From: Pedosphaera sp.
GTDB taxonomy: Bacteria; Verrucomicrobiota; Verrucomicrobiia; Limisphaerales; Pedosphaeraceae
DNA: 64,000 bases
Assembly (NCBI GenBank): GCA_028293285.1
Contig: JAQGPC010000279.1
Coordinates: 1 to 64,000 of the forward strand
Reading direction: 5' to 3'
A model generated the notes under the pieces. The model did not search any database and was not told the origin of the DNA. It saw only the letters and a list, made by a program, of their open reading frames with translations. The position numbers and the translations under genes are program-made. Positions 58,335 to 64,000 of this stretch are shown piece by piece; position 1 is the stretch's first letter, and each line of letters begins with the position of its first letter.

Positions 58335-59057
58335 ATGCCACGTAAATCTCCGAAGCCCTACAAACCGCAGTTCAATCATAAGAGCAATGACGGTTTGAAA
58401 TACGTGCCGTTGAATGAGCGGCTGTGTCGTTATGTGAATGAGTGTCGCAGTCATAAAGGCGACCATGTGCTGGAAGCGCTACGAAAAGAAACCGAGAAGA
58501 AATTTCCAGATGTCGTCCAGATGCAGATAGGACGGGATCAGGGAACATTCATGACGGCGCTGGTGGGGTCGCTGGGGACACGGCGAGCCATCGAGATCGG
58601 CACGTTTACCGGTTACAGTTCCATTTGCATCGCACGCGGATTGACGAATCACGGCAGGCTGATATGCCTTGATGTGAGCGAGGAATGGACGAACGTGGCG
58701 CGGAAATATTGGTCGCTGGCAGGGGTGGACGGAAAAATAGATTTATATCTTGGGCCTGCCGCCGATGCGTTCAAACAATTACATTCCAGCCTGATGTTTG
58801 AATTTGCCTTCATCGATGCCGACAAGCCGGGCTACGATACGTATTACGAGCTGGTGCTGCCCCACATGCGGAAGAATGGTGTGATCCTATTTGATAATAT
58901 GTTGTGGGGCGGAAAATTGGGCCAAAAAAAATCTCCCAAGCATCCCAATGGAAGCGCCATCGACAAATTGAACCGCAAGCTGGCACGCGATCCGAGAGTA
59001 GAATCGGTGTTACTATCCATTGGTGACGGAGTAAATATGTGTCGCGTGCTTGGTTGA
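58335..59057 (+). CDS. O-methyltransferase (class I SAM-dependent)
   Basis: LVGSLGTRRAIEIGTFTGYSSICIARGL; FEFAFIDADKPGYDTYYELVLPHMRKNGVILFDNMLWGG. Confidence 0.93.
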   Translation: MPRKSPKPYKPQFNHKSNDGLKYVPLNERLCRYVNECRSHKGDHVLEALRKETEKKFPDVVQMQIGRDQGTFMTALVGSLGTRRAIEIGTFTGYSSICIARGLTNHGRLICLDVSEEWTNVARKYWSLAGVDGKIDLYLGPAADAFKQLHSSLMFEFAFIDADKPGYDTYYELVLPHMRKNGVILFDNMLWGGKLGQKKSPKHPNGSAIDKLNRKLARDPRVESVLLSIGDGVNMCRVLG

Positions 59058-59082
59058 GTAACTTGAGCAGGTAGTAAAGAAA

Positions 59083-59110
59083 AAGGGGACCTTTGCAGGT
59101 CCCCTTCCTT
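59083..59110. terminator. Rho-independent (bidirectional) terminator
   Basis: AAGGGGACC-TTTGCA-GGTCCCCTTcctt between convergent genes. Confidence 0.9.
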
Positions 59111-59142
59111 CGTTTAGGTTTCCGAGGACTGAGATTGATTGA

Positions 59143-60408
59143 TCACTTCTTATTCTGCGAGTGAGGGACGGTTACAGTCAATATTTTTGGAGCGGAAATA
59201 TTTCCCGAACAGTCGGTGGCCTGCACTGTAATGGTGTAAACGCGACCGGAACCTTTGCCGGAACGTTCGGCACGTAGTTGGACGCAATGGTCACTAGTGA
59301 TCACCCAATCAGGTGCAGTATGGCCATTGCTATTACTTTGACTCTTGCCATCTTCCTGACCATTTTTGCCATTATTGCCGCCTTTGCCAGTACCTTTATC
59401 GTTACCTTTTTCCTTATTCTTGTCTTTTCCATTATCTTTGTCCTTGTCCTTATCATCACAGCCACTGCCGATAGGTTCATTGCTGGTAACTGAAATGATT
59501 TTCCAAGCTGCGCTCTTGCAGCTATCCACGGCGCAGACTTTGATTTCAACGGGGATCAATTTGTGATTAGGTGGCCAGATACATTTCGGCGTGACCCAGC
59601 AACCGGTGATCGTGGGGGGAGTGGTGTCTTGAAGGATAATGGTGCTGGAACAGGAAACCGTATTGCTACTGGTATCGCATACCTTGATGGAAACCAGGTT
59701 GGTGCCGAGCTTGAGGCAAGCGGGCAATACGACATCGGTGCCCTTGGCGCTGCACTTTGCGGAGACATTGTTGGTCTGGACACGCGTTCCGTTCACGCAC
59801 CAAATAACCTTCAAAGCCTCACCCTGAGCATCTGAAACGTGGGCAGTGAGATTGATCGGCTTGCCGGTGCATTCCAGCGTGGCATCGCCCGGGCAGGTGA
59901 GGATGGGTGGAGTATTACCGCCATTAGAGGTGACGGGAATGAGTTGGCCACGAAGTTCGCCATCGGGATTGGCATCGGTATGGATATTAACATAATCCAA
60001 GCCAGCGAGGAGGTTGGAAGATTGTTCGGCGTTCATGCCCACGGAGCCGATAATAGTTCCACCCTTGGCTGGGTCGGAGGCAGGCGTCAGGAAAGGGGTG
60101 ATATTAAACTGTTCCCCGGCATTTTCGTTGAAGCTGGCCGGGCTTTGGATGTTCGCATAAGTGGCTGGCCCGGTAAGGTCTGAAAAACCCTGATCAGAGC
60201 CATAACCAATATTGAAGGAAAGGATTGCCGAAGCGGTATCAAAGCTGATGCCGCTGGAAATTTTATCTCCAGAACCGGAACTATTAGTGACGGCTGGAAC
60301 TTCGTTCGTCGGACTCAGGCCTCCGGGAGAAAGATTGAATTGGATGATATCGGCTTGCGCTGCCGATAGACTGCCAAGCAGTGCCAGCAAGGATAAGGTT
60401 CTTTTCAT
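59143..60408 (-). CDS. CHRD-domain secreted protein with Lys/Asp/Gly-rich linker and HYR-like C-terminal region
   Basis: MKRTLSLLALLGSLSAAQADIIQFNLSPGGLSPTNEVPAV (CHRD) ... VNIHTDANPDGELRGQL ... DKDKDKDNGKDKNKEKGNDKGTGKGGNNGKNG ... VYTITVQATDCSGNISAPKILTVTVPHSQ. Confidence 0.85.
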   Translation of the reverse strand: MKRTLSLLALLGSLSAAQADIIQFNLSPGGLSPTNEVPAVTNSSGSGDKISSGISFDTASAILSFNIGYGSDQGFSDLTGPATYANIQSPASFNENAGEQFNITPFLTPASDPAKGGTIIGSVGMNAEQSSNLLAGLDYVNIHTDANPDGELRGQLIPVTSNGGNTPPILTCPGDATLECTGKPINLTAHVSDAQGEALKVIWCVNGTRVQTNNVSAKCSAKGTDVVLPACLKLGTNLVSIKVCDTSSNTVSCSSTIILQDTTPPTITGCWVTPKCIWPPNHKLIPVEIKVCAVDSCKSAAWKIISVTSNEPIGSGCDDKDKDKDNGKDKNKEKGNDKGTGKGGNNGKNGQEDGKSQSNSNGHTAPDWVITSDHCVQLRAERSGKGSGRVYTITVQATDCSGNISAPKILTVTVPHSQNKK

Positions 60409-60688
60409 GATTAATGTGATTTGGTTGTTAAGAGTGGAGAGGTTTCTACTCAAATAGGACCCCAGAGCCTATGGAGTGAATACCCCACCTTCCGGTCGGG
60501 TTAATATAAACTCGGTGTGAAAGTACGGAGATTGGGAAACCGTTTGCTGCCTGTCATTGAATCAAAACCTTCAATCCCACGCATACGATACGGCTCTATT
60601 TACTGGCCGTCAGACTGGAATGGGAGATTGAGAAGCTTTTCCAATCCTTTTACCTTAATTCCAAATATTTTGAACCTTTCCCAACCAC

Positions 60689-61324
60689 GTGGGGATTAAC
60701 ACACAGATGGTCGTTACGGACGATAATATTGATCCATCGGCTGTACTGGCCTTGCTCGCTCGCGCACGTGCGGGAGACGCGCCGGCATTTTGCCATTTGA
60801 TTGAGCCTCTCCAAGCCGGGCTTCTGCGTCAGGCCATCGCGCTGGCTGGCGACATGAGTGTTGCCGAAGATTTGGTTTCAGAAACATTGGTGGAGGCCTG
60901 GAAAAGTCTGTCGCGCTACAATGAAACCTGCCGTCTCTCGACCTGGCTGTGTGCCATCTTACTCCATCGCTACCAAAAGAATTTTCGACGGGCCCGCTCC
61001 CGGCCAATTTCTTTGGCGCGATTGCCGCTGTTTGAGGCCCAAGAACTACAGAGCCAACAGGAGAACGTTTCATCACCAGATCCTTCGCCCGCAGAAGCTG
61101 CAACCCAAAGTGAACTGAGTGTTCAGTTGAGGCAATGCATAGAAATGCTGCCGGCGAGACACCGCGAGATTATTTTATTGCGGTTCTTTGAAGATGCTTC
61201 CCTACCGGACATGGCGGCAGTGTTGGGGTGTTCCGTGGGAACAGTAAAGTCTCGCCTGCATCATGCATTGGAAAAATTACGCAAAATGAAAATGAACCTT
61301 CCTGATATGAAAGGGGATAAATAA
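60689..61324 (+). CDS. ECF-type RNA polymerase sigma factor
   Basis: AGDMSVAEDLVSETLVEAWKSLSRYNETCRLSTWLCAILLHRYQKNFRR; sigma4 LPARHREIILLRFFEDASLPDMAAVLGCSVGTVKSRLHHALEKLRK. Start may be 60707. Confidence 0.93.
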   Translation: MGINTQMVVTDDNIDPSAVLALLARARAGDAPAFCHLIEPLQAGLLRQAIALAGDMSVAEDLVSETLVEAWKSLSRYNETCRLSTWLCAILLHRYQKNFRRARSRPISLARLPLFEAQELQSQQENVSSPDPSPAEAATQSELSVQLRQCIEMLPARHREIILLRFFEDASLPDMAAVLGCSVGTVKSRLHHALEKLRKMKMNLPDMKGDK

Positions 61325-61326
61325 GT

Positions 61327-61893
61327 ATGAGCCGGTTTTTTAATCGATGTGAACCTTATCAGCAGAGCATTTGTATGCTGATGAGTGGCACGCTTCCTCA
61401 GCAGGAAGAGGCTGAGATCGAAAACCATTTGGCTGTGTGCGCTGAATGCCGGAAGTATTACGACGAAATGAGAATGGTCGTCGCACCGCTCACCAACTGG
61501 GAAAAAGAATTTTCGCATATTGAACCCACCGAAGCGGCCCGGAATCGCTGGGCAAAAGCCATCCAGGTATCAGGGAAGCCAGCCCTTTTGGATAAACATG
61601 GAAATGCTTTTTACGAATGGTGGCGTGAATTAATCCTGCCCTATCGCCATGTCTGGGGTGGGATGGCTGCGGTGTGGCTCGTCATGTTGGGGGCAAATTT
61701 TGGTTTGGCTGGCGGCACAAAGACCGAAATGGTGGCGCATGCAGCGCCCACGGCGGCGATGATGGAGGCCATGAAAGAACAAAGGCGATTACTGGTGGAA
61801 TTGATTCCGCCCGCTAATATTGAGCCGATGGAGCGGCCACGTCGCGGCGTTCAGCCGAGGAGTGAACAGCAGGCAGATTGGAGAACCTGTTAA
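61327..61893 (+). CDS. Anti-sigma factor with zinc-finger (ZAS-like) and single TM
   Basis: EIENHLAVCAECRKYYDEM (HxxxCxxC) and VWGGMAAVWLVMLGANFGLAGG TM. Confidence 0.85.
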   Translation: MSRFFNRCEPYQQSICMLMSGTLPQQEEAEIENHLAVCAECRKYYDEMRMVVAPLTNWEKEFSHIEPTEAARNRWAKAIQVSGKPALLDKHGNAFYEWWRELILPYRHVWGGMAAVWLVMLGANFGLAGGTKTEMVAHAAPTAAMMEAMKEQRRLLVELIPPANIEPMERPRRGVQPRSEQQADWRTC

Positions 61894-61910
61894 CTGGCAG
61901 TCATGGATTT

Positions 61911-64000
61911 ATGAACTTTAATATTCCCAAAACTCGCAAGTCACCGTTGGTGGTTCGTCTGATTCAATGGGCATGCTTGATGGTGGTGGCTTTGGTTGTG
62001 TTTATGGCAGGCGTGGTATTGATTGGACGATTCCAAAGCACGGCTTTTGATTCGCGAGGATCAATGATGATTTATTGTCTGGTGGACCTGATTGTCGTGG
62101 CAGTCGTGATGTTTTTCATCACCAGAATCTGGCGACTGCTCTTTTCACGATTCGGCATTTCCACTTTGCTCGAAGGCTTTTATCACCGGCTTTCCAGTCG
62201 ATGCACGTTGCGGCGCGGATTGCTGGGAATGGCCGGCTTGATGACGCTACTGGCACTTTTTTACACGGAGGAAAATTGGCGCGGCAAACGGGCCTGGGAG
62301 CGGTGCAAGCAGGAACTGGAAGCGAAGGGCGAAGTGCTCGACTGGTCGGCTTACATTCCGCCACCGGTGCCGGACGATCAAAATTTTTTCAAAGCGCCAA
62401 AAATGACAGAATGGTTTGTGGGGAGGGGAGGGCATGTATTCACAAAACCGGCGGACCTTAATTCGCTGGCCGACTTTGTCCTGGAACACACCACGAACAA
62501 CGCGGTTGAGTTGACGGTGGTATCGCCGCAGGCGCCCGTCGCGGCGGAAGAGGCCGACCTGGTGTTGCAATACAAGAACTCAGTCGTCACTCTGGCAGAG
62601 TCGGGGACCGATGTCGCGCGCATCACAGTGAAGGGCAAGAATGAGGCCGCTGTGTATGTCGATCCAGCCGTCCGCGCGCGGATAAACAAGTTGGCCCACG
62701 ATTTTATTGAACCTGATACGAACACCATCGCAGGCACGAGCCTGCTGGGATTTCAAGATTTTACGCTGCTGGCCAAGCCATTAAATCCAATCAAACCAGT
62801 GCGCGTTATTGTGCGGGCGGAGACAATGCCCGCCACCAATGAGATTGCCGGATTTTTTGTGAATTATCCTGCTCCTAGCGGTATGAGGATACAATCTACC
62901 AGCAGTAATTCATTCCACGTATGGATCAATCCCAAGTCTTACACAGTCGCCGCCGATTATCTGGCTTGGAGCGAACAATTTGAGCCTGACTTTGAGTTGA
63001 TGCGAGCGGCGTTGAAACGTCCTTACGCACGCATGGAGGGTGATTATGGATTGCCGTTCGCGATGCCGATACCGAATTTCGTGGGTATCCGACTCGTGGC
63101 GCAAATGCTCGGACAGCGGGCGCAGTGCCATTTGTTGCTCAAGCAACCGGAACAGGCTTTGCACGAATTGACGCTAATTCACGAATTATGCCATTTATTG
63201 GAAGCACGGCCAACGGGGAAACCCATGACTTTGGTGGCGGCGATGATTAATGTGGCGGTCAGGGGGCTTTACGTAGGTGTCGTCTCGGATGGATTGCAAT
63301 TGCAAGCCTGGCGCGAGCCGGAACTCGCCGCGATTCAAAACCAGCTCGGGGAAGTCAACCTGCCTCCGAATGTGTTGGCGGCATTTAAGTCGAGTCGGGC
63401 GGCTCATTGCCGCACATTTGAAATCAGCACGCCTACGGAGCTTGCAAAATTGTTTGGCGAGCGCGAAACCACGAATTTATGGCGGAAGCTGAAAAATCCG
63501 GTTTTTCTGTTTTGCACTTTTGCGCCGCGCGGCTGGATTTATCAAAACATGGCCAGTCAGGCCTTGCAGGACCAGAAGTTGGTTGAAGGTTTAGACCTTA
63601 CAAACCGGGTCGTCATCCCGCATGAGCTGAGTAGGCAGAACCAGAGAGTCGAAGTCATGTACAGTCATTTCTCGCCTTACACTTTTTTGGCACGCACAGC
63701 GCAATTTAATACCATCCGGGCAACGCAAACGCTTGCGCAAAACCAAACGATGGCAAACGAGGCACTCGTGGTTTGCGCGCTGGAGCGGTATCATATGGAG
63801 CACGGACAATATCCCAAAGCGCTTGAGGCACTCGTGCCACAATTTGTGGAAAAACTTCCGCAAGACATCATTGGCGGTCAATCGTTGAAATATCGCTGCA
63901 CCGACGATGGAAAGTTTTTGCTCTACTCCATTGGCTGGAACGAAAAGGATGACGGAGGCAGCACCAATTTGAGTAAAGACGATCCTGCTGATAGAAACCT
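61911..64000 (+). CDS. Large membrane-anchored protein of unknown function, partial (runs off right edge)
   Basis: Open from ATG at 61911: MNFNIPKTRKSPLVVRLIQWACLMVVALVVFMAGVV...; three N-terminal TM segments; C-terminal YHMEHGQYPKALEALVPQFVEKLPQDIIGGQSLKYRCTDDGKFLLYSIGWNEKDDGG. Missing from ORF track. Confidence 0.8.
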   Translation, partial: MNFNIPKTRKSPLVVRLIQWACLMVVALVVFMAGVVLIGRFQSTAFDSRGSMMIYCLVDLIVVAVVMFFITRIWRLLFSRFGISTLLEGFYHRLSSRCTLRRGLLGMAGLMTLLALFYTEENWRGKRAWERCKQELEAKGEVLDWSAYIPPPVPDDQNFFKAPKMTEWFVGRGGHVFTKPADLNSLADFVLEHTTNNAVELTVVSPQAPVAAEEADLVLQYKNSVVTLAESGTDVARITVKGKNEAAVYVDPAVRARINKLAHDFIEPDTNTIAGTSLLGFQDFTLLAKPLNPIKPVRVIVRAETMPATNEIAGFFVNYPAPSGMRIQSTSSNSFHVWINPKSYTVAADYLAWSEQFEPDFELMRAALKRPYARMEGDYGLPFAMPIPNFVGIRLVAQMLGQRAQCHLLLKQPEQALHELTLIHELCHLLEARPTGKPMTLVAAMINVAVRGLYVGVVSDGLQLQAWREPELAAIQNQLGEVNLPPNVLAAFKSSRAAHCRTFEISTPTELAKLFGERETTNLWRKLKNPVFLFCTFAPRGWIYQNMASQALQDQKLVEGLDLTNRVVIPHELSRQNQRVEVMYSHFSPYTFLARTAQFNTIRATQTLAQNQTMANEALVVCALERYHMEHGQYPKALEALVPQFVEKLPQDIIGGQSLKYRCTDDGKFLLYSIGWNEKDDGGSTNLSKDDPADRN

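Noticed and set aside
1-64000. CRISPR arrays, rRNA operons, transposases, integrases
   Set aside because: No regularly spaced repeats, rRNA-like conserved stretches, or transposase/recombinase motifs were seen; the tRNAs at 39506 and 40336 have no integrase or att-like repeat beside them.

Overview
This 64 kb window looks like chromosome from a Verrucomicrobia/PVC-type bacterium. The evidence is GANVGWINF-repeat and FYRL-ending secreted proteins, many pseudopilins, ThuA/DUF1080, BSP and Gfo/Idh/MocA proteins, and a small basic protein resembling a PVC-restricted family. It is mostly ordinary coding sequence. Main loci: an exopolysaccharide locus (outer-membrane barrel, BY-kinase, Wza-like lipoprotein, FHA protein), a porin/cupredoxin/hybrid histidine kinase operon, a TatT-DctP-DctQM TRAP transporter operon, folD, purH, tag, tRNA-Val(GAC), tRNA-Leu(UAG), and an ECF sigma/anti-sigma/large membrane protein operon running off the right edge. 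The most accessory-like stretch is about 10-22 kb. It holds an AT-richer ArsR-SRPBCC-YdeI-DUF4256 cassette with a clear promoter/operator, bracketed by two diverged copies of the 3' end of an NHL gene and a decayed copy of a nearby small gene. It also holds a single-gene HEPN/ApeA-like candidate defence protein and a membrane protein/Xre regulator pair behind a 38-bp palindrome. I also found genes the ORF track missed (two edge ORFs, two very small basic proteins), a gene split by a single in-frame TAG, and a possible family of intergenic mini-hairpins. No CRISPR array, rRNA or clear transposase was seen. All family names come from reading the sequence; no database search was run.
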